DNA from: Hyperoplus lanceolatus
Taxonomy: Eukaryota; Chordata; Actinopteri; Uranoscopiformes; Ammodytidae
Reading direction: 5' to 3'
DNA: 64,000 nt
NCBI GenBank assembly: GCA_026929865.2
Contig: CM049407.1
Location: forward strand, 1,254,501 to 1,318,500
Position numbers and translations under genes: made by a program. Of this stretch, positions 1 to 35,883 are shown piece after piece. The stretch's first letter is position 1, and every line of letters begins with the position of its first letter. The notes beneath the pieces are model-generated. The model made no database searches. It saw nothing but the letters and a program-made list of their open reading frames with translations, and was not told where the DNA came from.

Positions 1-94
1 CTCCAGAAAAGTAGAAAACCTTTATGGGAAAGATATAAGATACTTGCTGCTGTGCAAAAAAAAACCTGTGGACCTTTACTGCAGGTCACCCCCC

Positions 95-101
95 CCCCCC
101 C

Positions 102-138
<37 letters not shown>
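95..138. repeat. poly-C plus (CTGT)n microsatellite
   Basis: A C-run at about 90-101 followed by about nine CTGT units. It lies in the intron after coding exon 20. Confidence 0.9.
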
Positions 139-139
<1 letters not shown>

Positions 140-326
140 CATTTCAACTCTGTACTGTCAAATAAAGCTTGAAAAATGCCACCCCAAAAAAATAATATTT
201 TTTTCATATCAAGCTAAATCTCAGCTTCTAGCATCGACCAGCGGGACAGCATTGAGTGAATTATTCCTTTAGTTTTAATGGCGTCAGTGTGAGTGAGTCG
301 AGTCATGATGAGTTGGGCCGCTCTAC

Positions 327-24950
<24,624 letters not shown>

Positions 24951-25185
24951 GAGGGAAAACTGTAGACGGCCAACCGTCACTACGCACTTACATACGTCAC
25001 ACGTCACCACGGCGACGGTCCGAGCAAAGGCCTTCTGAAAATAATAAAATTAATAAATAATAAATAATATAGGCCAAGGAACTTAAAAATTAAAATATTT
25101 ATTTATAAATAAAATAATCATAATGTATATATTATACATATATTAGGTATATAAATTATACCCCGTTAGTTACTAACTTTGACCA

Positions 25186-25419
25186 ATGACAGCAGACGTA
25201 GGCCTACAGAGTAGAAACGTAAACGAGGCGCCAAAGTTACGTTACTTTGAGAATTACGGCACCGTTAGGAAAGTTTGGTTATTTACTGGATGCATATCTT
25301 TTCAATATTTTCTCCATTGTTTTTTGAGGGAAAGAGTGGAGGTGATGAGGCGGGAAGACATCGTCCGAAAGATAATACAAGGGGACGACCGACAAAATTG
25401 TGAGTTTTTTGTTTCTTAG
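25186..25419 (+). other. Short plus-strand open frame diverging from nup98
   Basis: A 77-codon frame about 230 bp from the nup98 first exon. A second ATG inside it begins MRREDIVRKIIQGDDRQN and is followed by AAATT/GTGAGT, which could be a splice donor, so this may be the first coding exon of a divergent gene. I do not recognise the peptide and cannot find a second exon. It may be chance. Confidence 0.25.
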
Positions 25420-26760
25420 TTTCAACGGAAGGACTGGCTAACGGCAAGTTTAGCTAAAGCTATTAACGTGGTGGGAAAAGTTGACATCGCCTTTCAAATC
25501 GCCTGGTTGATGATAAGGGCCACCACACAACACAACGGGCACATTAAGAAAAAAAAAAAATCATGGATTGAGGACTGTATTACATGTTGTGGGGCACACG
25601 AGCTAGCTCTGTGTGGTTCAGTCCATGGACATATAAAGAAGTCTCACACTTTGTTTCTAGCTAGCAAGTTTACTTTAATTATTAGTAAAAAATGGGTTTG
25701 CCTTTAGTAGCCATAGAATAACGTGTATATGACTTTGTTTAGTAGCAGCTACTTTCACGGTGATTGTGGAAATTAGGCTAAGTGTCAGCTGATTTGAACA
25801 CGGATCTCCGAATGACAGTTAGGTTGACCGCGATTGTCGGGAGAGGCAGAACCCAGCCAGACACCGGTGCAGTGGGAGAGATATTTTCGTGCTATTGGAT
25901 CATCGAGCCTCGCTGCCTGCCTCAGACGGTGAAGAGAGATATTTTCAGATGGCCTTAACCGAGGACAGAGGGACAGCTAGGTTAGGTTACGACCATCGAG
26001 CCTAGCTGTGTTTATTACCTATCCACGGCGGGACAATGGCGGCGACGTAGCCTACGATGTGGCGGCCCGACTTGTTCGACTGACCGCTTGTCTGCAGGGA
26101 AGATGTTCATTTAGGTGAGTCAAAGACAAAGCTGAGATCTATAAAGATGTACGGAATAATGTATTATAAAATATAGGCTAAGTTTATTCAGAATAAACAA
26201 ATATTTTAATTCCATTTTATTGTTATACTTCATTAAAGGTAATGTAAAGTTTGCCTCACACTCACTGCATATTAAAGATATTATCAGTCTTTAGCTTTAT
26301 TTAAATAATTGCAGAGTGTTGCACTCAGGCCGATTTACTTTAAATTCAAGTTTAAGAGCATGCCTATCCTGCCGAGTCAGACAGGTGACGAACAAGCACC
26401 CAGTTTTTGTTCAATTGTCATAAGTTTTTATTATTTAAATTGTATTATTTGACTGTTTAGCCAAAATGGAAGTAGACCTAGTGTTGTGAATGGCCTTCTA
26501 TGTTACTGCAGAAAGAAATAATAACTAATGAATGAATTAATTAATTAATGATCTGCTGCATTTGGTGTTAACATGGAAACCCACCTGACATGATGTGTCT
26601 CTGTTTATCTCTTCTCACTGTGAAATTATAAATGTACAATCTATATGTTTGTCCAATTAATTATTTAAAATATATATAATGATTAGGCATACATGAGATG
26701 AAACATTTTAAACAATGCCAAAATGAATAAAAGGATTTAAAGTAGATAGATTGTGATAGT
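25420..26760. other. Spacer with one strong plus-strand donor
   Basis: CpG-containing sequence around 26,030-26,115 ends in ATGTTCATTTAG/GTGAGTC, a good plus-strand splice donor. It could belong to a divergent non-coding or 5'-untranslated exon. The remaining sequence is AT-rich and unremarkable. Confidence 0.3.
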
Positions 26761-27267
26761 CACTGCGTTTACATGCAGACTCATAATCGAATAACTAAAC
26801 GAATAAGACCTCAACAGGACTTTTAAACTGCATGTAAACACCTTTATCCGATCTACGTCGGACAGAAATCGGCACAATAACGGACAAGTGAAGTCAGATA
26901 AGAACACCTAGATAATTTGTTCATTGTCGGCTTTCTCTCTGCATGTATACAGGGATCGGATATCGCATACTTCTCGTTCTGTGCTTGTGTGCCTGCGCGT
27001 GATAGGCTACACCATAGACATTATAATGTCTATGGGCTACACCATGGGTTATTGACGGAAAGGAACCGGACGTGGCTCTAAAACCACTTGTTGAAAGCAT
27101 GGTTGAAAGGGCTACAGCGCCACCTAGCATAGTGGAGACAGCCATGCATCGGACATTTATCCGATTTCTGAAAGGCTATGTATACTCAGACAAGTGACAT
27201 GGTCCGTTCGAGTGTCTTGTTCGATATATGTGATAATCCAATCTAGTTGTGCCATGTAACCGCACTG
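26761..27267. mobile_element. MITE with CACTGCGTTTACATG-type ends
   Basis: Left CACTGCGTTTACATGC and right, reversed, CAGTGCGGTTACATGG form inverted repeats around about 500 bp of non-coding sequence. An internal perfect palindrome CATAGACATTATAATGTCTATG lies near 27,014. Confidence 0.6.
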
Positions 27268-27314
27268 AGTGATAGATTATGATGAAATTCTAATTCTGTC
27301 TTCCTCAAACTTAG

Positions 27315-27407
27315 ATCCATGGACATCTGGTGACAGCATCACTGCTCGTCTGCCTCTGTCGTGGTCCTGATCACTATCATTCTATGACCAGACAACATCC
27401 TAAAAGG
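27315..27407 (+). ncRNA. Candidate plus-strand exon (non-coding or 5' untranslated)
   Basis: A 93-base stretch bounded by CTGTCTTCCTCAAACTTAG on the left and AAAAG/GTGGGT on the right, which are plausible splice sites. The ATG inside is followed by TGA after three codons, so it is not protein-coding on its own. No expression evidence. Confidence 0.25.
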
Positions 27408-27675
27408 TGGGTATTCGTAGCTCCATTACGTTTTTTGAAGTGCTGTTTGAATCGCTCAGAACGTTTACATCACGTTAGAGAAAATTTATTTATTGTGTTA
27501 TTTTGACAGAAATAGTACTTAATCTAATTTATTATTTTAGTTTAAATTAAATGTATTTTTTTAAACTTTCGGTGATTAAGAAGAGAGAAGAGAAATGATT
27601 TGTTTTCCTTGCGTAATGACTTAAACGTGTAGAGAGAGAGAGTACCTGTAGTCCCTGGGCAATGATGGGGTCATG

Positions 27676-28773
27676 CAGTGTTTCCCACAGAATTTTCTGA
27701 AAGTGTGGGGGGGGGGGGGACCCCCTAGGGGGGGTGCGGGGGTATGCTCCCCCGGAAGAAAATTTTGTATCTTTTAAATGTTAAATGCATCAATCTGGTG
27801 TACTTTGAGGAACACTATTCCTATATAAATGGTGATTAAGATGGAGTTTAACACACTTATCAATGGTTAATGAATAAATAATTTTCTATGATACACATTT
27901 GAGCCATCAAAAAAAATGAAGCAAAGGTGGTGGTTACCTGTGGTTCAAAAGAGTGAACACAAGCGCCCTTTTGTTTTATTAGATTGTTGAATTACTAGTA
28001 CTCAAATAACTGTGACTACAATCACGAAGGATAGCTCACAATATTCTTTCCAGCAGAGGGTGCTCTGCTGGAAAGGCAGCAGGCGCGCAAATTACCCACT
28101 CCCGACTCGGGGAGGTAGTGACGAAAAATAACAATACAGGACTCTTTCGAGGCCCTGTAATTGGAATGAGTACACTTTAAATCCTTTAACGAGGATCCAT
28201 TGGAGGGCAAGTCTGGTACCAGCAGCCGCGGTAATTCCAGCTCCAATAGCGTATCTTAAAGTTGCTGCAGTTAAAAAGCTCGTAGTTGGATCTCGGGATC
28301 GAGCTGACGGTCCGCCGCGAGGCGAGCTACCGTCTGTCCCAGCCCCTGCCTCTCGGCGCCCCCTCGATGCTCTTAACTGAGTGTCCCGCGGGGTCCGAAG
28401 CGTTTACTTTGAAAAAATTAGAGTGTTCAAAGGCAATACAGTCACAGCGCGTGTTGACACCGCAGGGGGAGGGGCTGATTGACTCGGGGAGATTGAAGCC
28501 TCGATCCCTCAAGCGGCGCTTTGATAATACGTCCATGATTGAAGGAAATATTGTTTCTTGAGATCACAGCGCGAATCACACGTTAAAGATTTTTATGCAG
28601 AAATGCTATTGTTTCCAAGTGAAACTCGCGCATTGCAAATGAAATGTATACATGTATATTTTTTAAATAGTAAAATATACATATATCAAAAAAAAATAAA
28701 AAAATTAAAGTGTGGCGGGCCAAAATTAAAGTGTGGCGGCCCGCCACGGAATGATACATTAGTGGGAAACACT
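27676..28773. mobile_element. hAT-like element carrying an 18S rRNA fragment
   Basis: Left terminus CAGTGTTTCCCAC, right terminus GTGGGAAACACT. The 8-bp sequence GGGTCATG sits immediately outside both ends (27,668-27,675 and 28,774-28,781), as expected for hAT. No transposase frame is visible, so the copy is non-autonomous. The interior includes an inverted GTGTGGCGG word pair near the right end, a hairpin TTCCAGCAGA/TCTGCTGGAA at 28,049-28,074, and the 18S segment. Confidence 0.85.
28072..28432 (+). rRNA. 18S rRNA gene fragment inside a hAT-like element
   Basis: Runs from GGCAGCAGGCGCGCAAATTA to AATTAGAGTGTTCAAAG and includes the universally conserved CCAGCAGCCGCGGTAA word and CTCGTAGTTGGATCTCGGG. 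This is the 530-loop region to the middle of the small-subunit rRNA. From memory of vertebrate 18S it differs at only a few positions (for example GTACCAGC for GTGCCAGC and CGACTCGGGG for CGACCCGGGG). It is about a fifth of the gene and cannot function as rRNA. Confidence 0.93.
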
Positions 28774-29253
28774 GGGTCATGATGACATGTAAAGGGATAA
28801 CATAGGCCTAATTAGGATACAAAAAGGTAACTGTATTCCATTTCAGTTACAATAAAAAAACCTCTACCAAGGAAAGGGATTACTTAACAGGACATTGAAC
28901 TCATCTGTAACCAGGCATGTATTCTTACAGAGGATACACATGTCTTAAGTTTAAGTAAGTCATCCACATTTTATTGATTTTTTTTTTTTAAATTGCACTT
29001 TTTCAGATGTATTTAGGTATCTACCAAGTGAGTATACAGTAGGGCTGCTCCCTAATAGTCGAGCAAACAAGTCATTGGTCGGACCAGAGTTCATTGGTGG
29101 CTTAGTTGCAGAAAAAAAGAAAGAGTAAAGACATATCTATGACATTTCCACCTCAAATTCAAAGTGAAAGGACAGAAACTTTGAAAACGTAATGAAATGC
29201 TTTTATTGTCATTCCACATTGCACAGTATACAACACAATTTAAAAAGTCTCTC

Positions 29254-29392
29254 TTTAAAGGTATAGGTTGGAATTTTGGACATAGGGCCTTATTCCCAAG
29301 TTAGCTTGAGTGTTATTTTTCATTGGAGACAGTTTTCAACACATTTCATTCAGTCCTTCTAGTTATGTCCAAAATTCCAAACTATCCCTTTA
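29254..29392. mobile_element. Short MITE, about 139 bp
   Basis: Inverted ends TTTAAAGGTATAGGTTGGAA and, reversed, TAAAGGGATAGTTTGGAATT, both continuing TTTTGGACATA. Confidence 0.75.
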
Positions 29393-29394
29393 TT

Positions 29395-29750
29395 AAGTAA
29401 ATAGACATTCAAGACTGAATAAATGAGTGTAAAAACATACAGCACATCGCAGCACTATTGCATGAGCCCTGGAGTTAAGTTCTCTATTGGCAGTAGGATA
29501 AAAACTGTTCTTGAATCTTCAAGTGCAAGTTTTTGCGGAGCTTTAGCTCCCCCCAGTGGGCAGCAGATTGAACAGGTGCCTTAAGGGTGGGATGAGTCTC
29601 TGATGATGGTTGTAGCTTGACGGAGGCCCCGTGTTCTGTAAATGTCCTGTGGTGTTGGTAACTGAGGGCCGATGATTGTTTGAGTTGATTTTATTCCTCT
29701 CTGACGAGCATTTCTGTCTGCTGCAGTACAGCTAACAAACTACACCAGCA
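29395..29750. mobile_element. Retroelement-like fragment
   Basis: Contains AGGATAAAAACTGTTCTTGAATC and the GGGCAGCAGATTGAACAGG word, which I associate with 3' regions of fish LINEs. No open frame. The class is uncertain. Confidence 0.35.
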
Positions 29751-29967
29751 TGCCATAGGTGATAATGCTTTAAATGGAACAGTTATAGAAAAAAGGAGAA
29801 GCCATTGTGACAAGTCCATTATTTTCAGTGACCTGAGGAGAGAAATCCTTTTGAAAAAAATTGTGATCACAGTTTTTGCTTGTTGTCAGATTGCCAGGCC
29901 TCTGCAGCTGGGTTTCAAGAAACTAATACAAAACTACAGATCAGTGCAAACAGAGTTTAACAAACGT

Positions 29968-30951
29968 TTAGGTAGATAAATGCTTTCCATGTATTTTGCG
30001 AGATTTGAGCCTTTGCTGGGATAAGAGTGTCAGTCGACAACATAAATAGTGCAAAAGGATGGGTCTGATAATCTGGTCTCTGAGTCCATAGATAAGAGCA
30101 CTGAGACACCTGGGGAGAATGACAATAAGCACATACAAAACATTCAAGACACGAAGCAGTAATATCATTGGAAGAATTTTTGAGACCGCTATAAGTATAG
30201 GATTTAGAATAAATGAGGAGAGACTGAGGCCAAGCTGTACCAGATGCAGCAGCAGTGTGTTACGAGCCTTTTGCACCGAAGCTTTGTCTGTGGAAGCTTT
30301 TCTGGCTGCTACCATCACACTTATGAAGGAGAAAGAGATTGTTATGCCTGCTGATATGAACAGAAAACAATTGTAGGCTACATCGTAATCTTGAGACAAT
30401 TTCCCCTGAAAGAAAGCTGGTATGCTACAAAAGCTTTTCATCTGCAGTCTCTCCAGCTCTTCAAATTGGGATTGTAAAAGCAAAATAAGTCGAATTAGGA
30501 CATTTAGACAACAAAAAGCCCAAACCACAATGATCGATTCTCCTGTGTATCTGATGGTGATGACAGTAACGTGCCTCAGTGGGTAGCACACAGCTACATA
30601 TCTCTCCAGAGACATTACCACCAGAGTGAGAGGAGACACTTGAGTTAAGACATTGCCTACCATTACCAGAACACCACAGACAGGATACGTTAATATCATC
30701 CTAGAAGTAGACAATATGTACAGCAACTGACTCAATGCCATCTGCAAAGTGTCAGCAAGAAGGAGGTTAAACAGGAGAATGTAACGAGAGGTTTCACGAA
30801 AAACCTGTTTACTCCTCAGGGTGAATAACATGATGATATTAATGCAGAGAAATATACAGCATGTTAGAGTAGTCAGAGTGGAAAGTATTTCTCTCTCCAG
30901 TAACCCCAGTCCAACGGTTATGTAGGACTGATATTGAGTTGTATTTGACAT
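29968..30951 (-). CDS. Odorant receptor OR1 (OR131-2-like 7TM receptor)
   Basis: Single-exon seven-transmembrane receptor, 327 residues, expected in the cilia membrane of olfactory neurons and coupled to a G protein. Approximate segments: TM1 22-45, TM2 57-80, TM3 90-115, TM4 138-160, TM5 193-215, TM6 232-262, TM7 266-290. Visible signatures: SLERYVAVCYPLRH at the end of TM3 (the ERY form of DRY), KASVQKARNTLLLH before TM6, and LPRCLSALIYGLRD in TM7, as in teleost OR131-2-like receptors. Cys92 and Cys175 could form the usual disulphide. The N-terminus has one glycosylation site (NTT at 3). The start MSNTTQ is chosen because it is shared by all seven genes and follows a plausible acceptor (TACATCAACAG/G) 40 bases upstream. 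It is the most diverged copy, with the longest tail, and lies last in the array. Ligand unknown. Confidence 0.9.
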   Translation of the reverse strand: MSNTTQYQSYITVGLGLLEREILSTLTTLTCCIFLCINIIMLFTLRSKQVFRETSRYILLFNLLLADTLQMALSQLLYILSTSRMILTYPVCGVLVMVGNVLTQVSPLTLVVMSLERYVAVCYPLRHVTVITIRYTGESIIVVWAFCCLNVLIRLILLLQSQFEELERLQMKSFCSIPAFFQGKLSQDYDVAYNCFLFISAGITISFSFISVMVAARKASTDKASVQKARNTLLLHLVQLGLSLSSFILNPILIAVSKILPMILLLRVLNVLYVLIVILPRCLSALIYGLRDQIIRPILLHYLCCRLTLLSQQRLKSRKIHGKHLST

Positions 30952-31129
30952 CTCAGAGAAGCATTTAAGACACGAGAAATATAAACCTGTTGATGTAAGA
31001 ACACAAAAGCACAATACATATCTTTCTATGTGTAATGTAAGAACAATTACATAAAATGGAAACGCCTTTAAAGCACAAATCACCATTGAGTTACATTCAA
31101 AACCCCAAATCAATCCACAAACATTTCCC

Positions 31130-31320
31130 CTGTGCAGATAGTAAGCAGCGTACAGTCTGTCCATTTAAGAGCAGCTGGTCTGCAGGCTTTGCCTTCCCTC
31201 ACATACTGTATATCAACTCTGACCTACACCATGTTCACGTGACACCAACACGTCAGCATGGTTACCAGCTTGGTAACAGGTGATGTAATGCGTCTTTCAT
31301 CATTTCCCCAACGACAAAGT
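31130..31320 (-). promoter_or_regulatory. Conserved upstream block of OR1
   Basis: About 190 bp upstream of the ATG. This block is retained before all seven receptors although spacers elsewhere have diverged or been invaded. It contains a CACGTGA E-box (31,237-31,243), an interrupted palindrome GTTACCAGCTTGGTAAC (31,261-31,277) resembling an RFX X-box, and ACTGTATATCA, possibly TATA-like. Roles are inferred. Confidence 0.5.
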
Positions 31321-31904
31321 CTCAGACAGAACAAACTTACTGTGTAATTCAGTAAACTTTATCAAGTACAAAAAAAAGCCTTTGTAAATATATTGCCAAC
31401 GTATTTGATGATTTACTTGGTTGATGTCAGAATTAAAGGGGGAAGAAAAGCAGAAGCTTTATTCCCCTTTTGTCTTAAACTTAGATATTGGGTTGTTGGT
31501 CCTGAGCAGTCTTAGTCTACCGCCTTGCGGTGTTATTCCTCTGAGAGGCATACAATTGCTTTACAGTGAATGTACAGTGGTGGTAGGCAATGCTTTAAAG
31601 AAGGTAAAGCACCCAGTGTTAAAGAGGCTCAGAGATTGAAACGGACCTGGCCGTATTGCGGGCATGAACCGATCAGGAGCTGATCATGCTCGAGCTAATT
31701 GATTGACAGCGGAGCCGCAAAGTGCAGATGAGGAGAGAAAGAAAGGCAACAGAGCAGACATATTGTGCTCACAATAAGCAAGGACATAGTGACCTTGATC
31801 TTTGACCTTCAAAATGTAATCAGTTTATCTAAGAATGTCTGTTAGCAAAGGGAAGGGCGGCCCCCTGGGGACATCAGCTCCTGGTGAACAGGGCTGCAGG
31901 ACTG

Positions 31905-33317
31905 TAGGGGTGTAATGATACACGTATTTGTACCGTACCGTGACGGTACAGGCACGTATTTGGTGTTACAGAGGTGGACCGCGGTCCGCATGTGGAGTAC
32001 ATAACGTTATTATATGGCGAATGTACAGGCTTGTTTTGCGGTGTGGAACTTAAAACTTGTCGTCGGAGTTCCCCCCGGACCATTTAGCCTCCGGCTCGGC
32101 TCGCACGTGCGCAGTAGCAGCCAGCGATTGAGAGTCTATTATCTCCATGGTGAGCATGAGGGTCAGGCAGTGTTAGCAACTTAGCCGCTATATTCAGCGA
32201 CTTTTCAGGCCCCTCTGGCGACTCTTTTTCAAAAAAAGCCACTAGCGACCAATCTAGCTACTTTTTCTGGTGTTATTGGTGACTTTTGGAGACCCTGTCG
32301 CTAAAGCATGTATCGCTCTTAACATTTCTAAACGGGCAGCGGGTGCCTCAACGGCCACTCACCCCGTCCCAGAGCACTGACAGGCGGCCGAGTCCTCACG
32401 CAGCAGTCCCTCCCAGCTGCAGTCAGAGCAAGAGATACACACCTCTCCGCTCTAGTGTTCCGTTGCATCACTATTAGCAGTTGTAGTAGCAGCGTGTGCC
32501 CCCCCCCCCCCCTCTTTTACAGTCTATGAGTAGTGCAAATCAAAATGTTATACAGTGCTTTCGAACAGAGAGCGAACTGCATGACGAAAGACAACAGGAA
32601 ACCAGAGCTCGCAGGCGCCCCCCTGTCATTCAAATCCCGTTTGAGGGATAACTTCGGATTCCAGGTGAATTATGAAAACAGTGATAGACGTGTGGAACAA
32701 TGTCGGCACACAGGTTATTGTTTCACCGCGATCGCTTATGTAGGAGGCAACACGTCGAACATGCATACGCATTTGAAAAGGCCCCATCCAGGTGTTTGGC
32801 TACTATCACCATTACTGTGAAGAAAAACGAGCTGGCCAAAACCCAGACATTATTTTCTTTTTTATACTTAATATAAACAAGCTGTCATTTAATTAATGCT
32901 GCAGTAGCACTTGTATTTGATATTTTTTATATTTTTAAGAGCACTTTAGAGGTAAGAGAGCTGCAGCAATATTTTCTTTTTTTTTAAAGTCAAAAAGACC
33001 CTTAAAGATGACATAGCCTTTGTTCACACCAGCTTACAGAGCCTGCTGAGCATTAACACTATATCTTTTCATTGCAATTTTAGTTTATGCTGCACCTACA
33101 CTAGTATTTAATAAGTATTTTATTTATTGGAGAATTGCAGCAGTATTTTTATATTTGTTATGCATTTTATTTGTATGTTACATACTGTCAGCTAGTTACT
33201 GACAGCTAAAGCTGTTCATTCTCCGTTAACTATGAACCGTACCGTACTGTACCATACCGAGACTTCAAAACCGAGGTACGTACCGAACCGTGACTTTAGT
33301 GTACCGTTACACCCCTA
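31905..33317 (+). mobile_element. hAT transposon remnant with BED-finger fragment
   Basis: Inverted ends TAGGGGTGTAATGATACACG and, reversed, TAGGGGTGTAACGGTACACT. The 8-bp target duplication CAGGACTG sits at 31,897-31,904 and 33,318-33,325. A degenerate frame at 32,533-32,820 ends YVGGNTSNMHTHLKRPHP, the signature of the BED-type zinc finger at the N-terminus of ZBED-like hAT transposases; the cysteine part is damaged and the catalytic domain is absent. The uninterrupted target is preserved in the neighbouring unit at about 42,280. Confidence 0.9.
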
Positions 33318-33329
33318 CAGGACTGGAAT

Positions 33330-33637
33330 GAATGTTGGATCTTGGGGTTGGACTGAAGGACTTGACCAGAGGCTTGGTGGCGCCCGGCTCAGACAACGGG
33401 AAGCTTTAGGACGGGCAATCAGAGTCAGTGGGGGGCTTGAAGGAAGAGTCATAACAAGGGTCTCTGGGGAGTTAGGAAGCAGATTCTCCTTATGACGATG
33501 GGAGCCACGACCACAAACATTCTGTCTATGGCCTCCATGAGATCCTGTTTGAATGGCCAGGCATTTAACCTCTCATGGCGCTTGCTGGATTCCAGGGTTC
33601 TGGCTAGCCACAGCAGAGCAAGCAGGCGGTTGACTAA
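33330..33637 (-). repeat. OR-array spacer block, copy in unit 1 (split)
   Basis: Matches the conserved spacer of the other units (words TGGCCTCCATGAGATCCTGT and GGCCAGGCATTTAACCTCTC). It is interrupted at 33,638 by an inserted element and resumes at 35,781 with CAGCAGAAGGACAGGCAGAA. Confidence 0.85.
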
Positions 33638-35777
33638 AAGTACGGCCACACCAAACGCGTTGCGCGTGTAAGTCTACGCGAGTAACGCACCTAACCTGCC
33701 GCTTGATCATTTTGTGTCAAAATGGTTTTACACGCCTAGTCTCCCTCCCCATATATTTATTCCCCTAATCAACCATGGCTGCGATCAGACCCGACACAAC
33801 AGCGTGCATGTCCGCACAAAAACAACAACAACAACACAGCCAACAACTGTGCCAAAAGACAAATAAACAGCAACTGAACAGCACAAATAGCTTAGCATTA
33901 AAACAGCATTGCATATTCACGCCGCTCGGAAATGCACACAAACATCAAGAGAAGAGAGCAACATGCCAAACATATTTACAGCAGCATTGAGTGCACGGCG
34001 GTACAACATTGTAGCCTACATTCCCCTACCTGGCTGTGACGGGGCCGTGGCTGGCGTAGATATAAACACCGGTGCTTCGCTGTACTTGTCGTGAAAGTTC
34101 CCCGGACTTAGCCGTCATGTTTGGGTTCATAATATGGAGGTGCTAGCCGCACACAACCGGGTGAGTTAACTAATGCTATCCGGCGCTAACTAGGTTTATC
34201 GGCTCTAGCACAGCTCCGCATATATTCACTGAATTAACCAGGAAGCCCATTATCCTGGCTCACTTTCCCCACGTCTTCTAACCCCGAGCGGCTGTCATAC
34301 AGCAACGGCCGCCCACAAATACATTTTCCTCCTCGGTGTTTCTCAGCCATTGTGTACACTGTCCTCCGACCGTGCCGATGTCCGTGACGTCGGGTCATTC
34401 TCCAAGCTGATTGGCTATCGCGGCTAAGCGTCACGCGTAGGAGCGTTAAAAGTAAAAAAGAAATTGAAATTTGCGCGTAGGTGCACAAAAACCCGCCTAA
34501 TGCGCCGCTTTACCGCATGTAACGCATCTGCGCGCCTAAACCAATGGTTCCCTATGCAAAAATTACGTTTTTTTTAACGCCTCTTCCGCGTGTAACGCAT
34601 TAGCCTCGTTTGAGAAGGAGCCGTCTGGCTCAGACCTGCGCAATTATGACGCGCGTCTTGCTGAGCGCACAGCATTATGGTTAGACTTTTTGTCCGACTT
34701 GCACCTGCGGGTGGCTGTGGCTCGGCTGCATGAGATTTTGAAGTCCCGCGGGACCAAGACGGACACAGACCTAGGAGCAAGTCGCTGCAGTTGAGTTCCA
34801 GGGGCTGCGGGAGCAAAATGTTTGACGTTTGGAAACGTCTTGCTGACAGGCGTAGCTGAGCGCTAATTGGGAGTTTAAACCCCGTGCCTTCGATGCGTTT
34901 CCCCAATTGGTTACGCAAAAGTCTGACATCACCGCTCAAAATTAAATTACGATCCATTGTTTTTGATTTTAATTTATCATTAGGCCTACTCCATAGTGTA
35001 TGCATTTAAGAAGACATATATTTAATCAGAGTTGAACCTCCACTGATCTGAACCCTTGACAGAGAAATAATTTGGAAAGCAATAATTAGCATGCAGGTTT
35101 AACTGTCCTGTATAGATTTATTAAGTGAACACAAACTTGAGTTACATTAATTTGTGGTGAAGTGATATCTTTATACCATTGAGATTAAATCATAGCCTTA
35201 TTTCCAGTGATCTAAATGGTCTGGGGATTGTATGTTACATGTTAATAAAGTTCAGCATAGCCATCTCTATAGTAATAATAAGGGATCTTTTATTAGACCT
35301 TCTTTAACTTTCTTTAGGCCGATCATATTTGTTATATGAAGGGAGAAATATTAAACCAACCTTATTCGGATTTGTAAATTATTTATATCACTTAGAAGTA
35401 GATTTTTTAGTAAAATAACAAGAAAGATAAAAATGTGTAGGGATTGGGGATATATCTTGTTTCTTGTTTTGAAAATGTCCCTCGCTTTTGAAGTATTTAC
35501 TCCTGTTTGTTTTTTGTTCTGCTTCTAATCGGTTGTAGCATGTGTAGCTCTCCTATGAATATGTTTCTAAAAGGCCTTCAAAATAATACTAGAAAACTAA
35601 CTGCATCCGCAGCAAGGACGCTACTTCAGACGGCACATGCAAGCCGAGCCGACTCGGAGCTGTCCGGCTTCAGTCAGGCTTTTTCGTCACTCCCCCGACT
35701 GCACTCGGCTACTCTCGTCTACTTTCCAGACAAGCCGAAACTGGGGTCGAACAAGCCTATTTGGTGTGGCCGTACCT
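33638..35777. mobile_element. 2.1-kb inverted-repeat DNA element in unit 1
   Basis: The ends share GTACGGCCACACCAAA as a perfect 16-bp inverted repeat. It is flanked by TAA on both sides (33,635-33,637 and 35,778-35,780), suggesting a PIF/Harbinger-type TAA duplication. It splits the spacer sequence that is continuous in other units (GACTAGCAGCAGAAGG). The interior has short frames only and looks composite. A second CGCGTGTAACGC motif pair near 34,480-34,620 suggests a nested or rearranged copy. Confidence 0.7.
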
Positions 35778-35883
35778 TAACAGCAGAAGGACAGGCAGAA
35801 GGCGTAGACCCACAACCCCCAGGCTGATAGACCTTATGCGTAGTTCGCCTGCTGCCTGCACTTCCCACCATAACATACCAAAC

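Noticed and set aside
28072-28432. A functional 18S rRNA gene
   Set aside because: Only about a fifth of the gene, inside a transposable element, with no spacers or adjoining 5.8S/28S.
30119-30376. Plus-strand frames of about 85-94 codons opposite each receptor C-terminus
   Set aside because: They recur at the same place in several copies because they are antisense shadows of the conserved receptor sequence.
29968-31164. Longer N-terminus of the receptors starting at upstream ATGs (up to 71 extra residues)
   Set aside because: The extension differs in length and start between copies and precedes a plausible acceptor; the shared MSNTT start gives the normal receptor length.
32533-32820. A host zinc-finger (ZBED) gene
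   Set aside because: The BED-like fragment is damaged and lies between hAT termini with an 8-bp target duplication, so it is transposon-derived.
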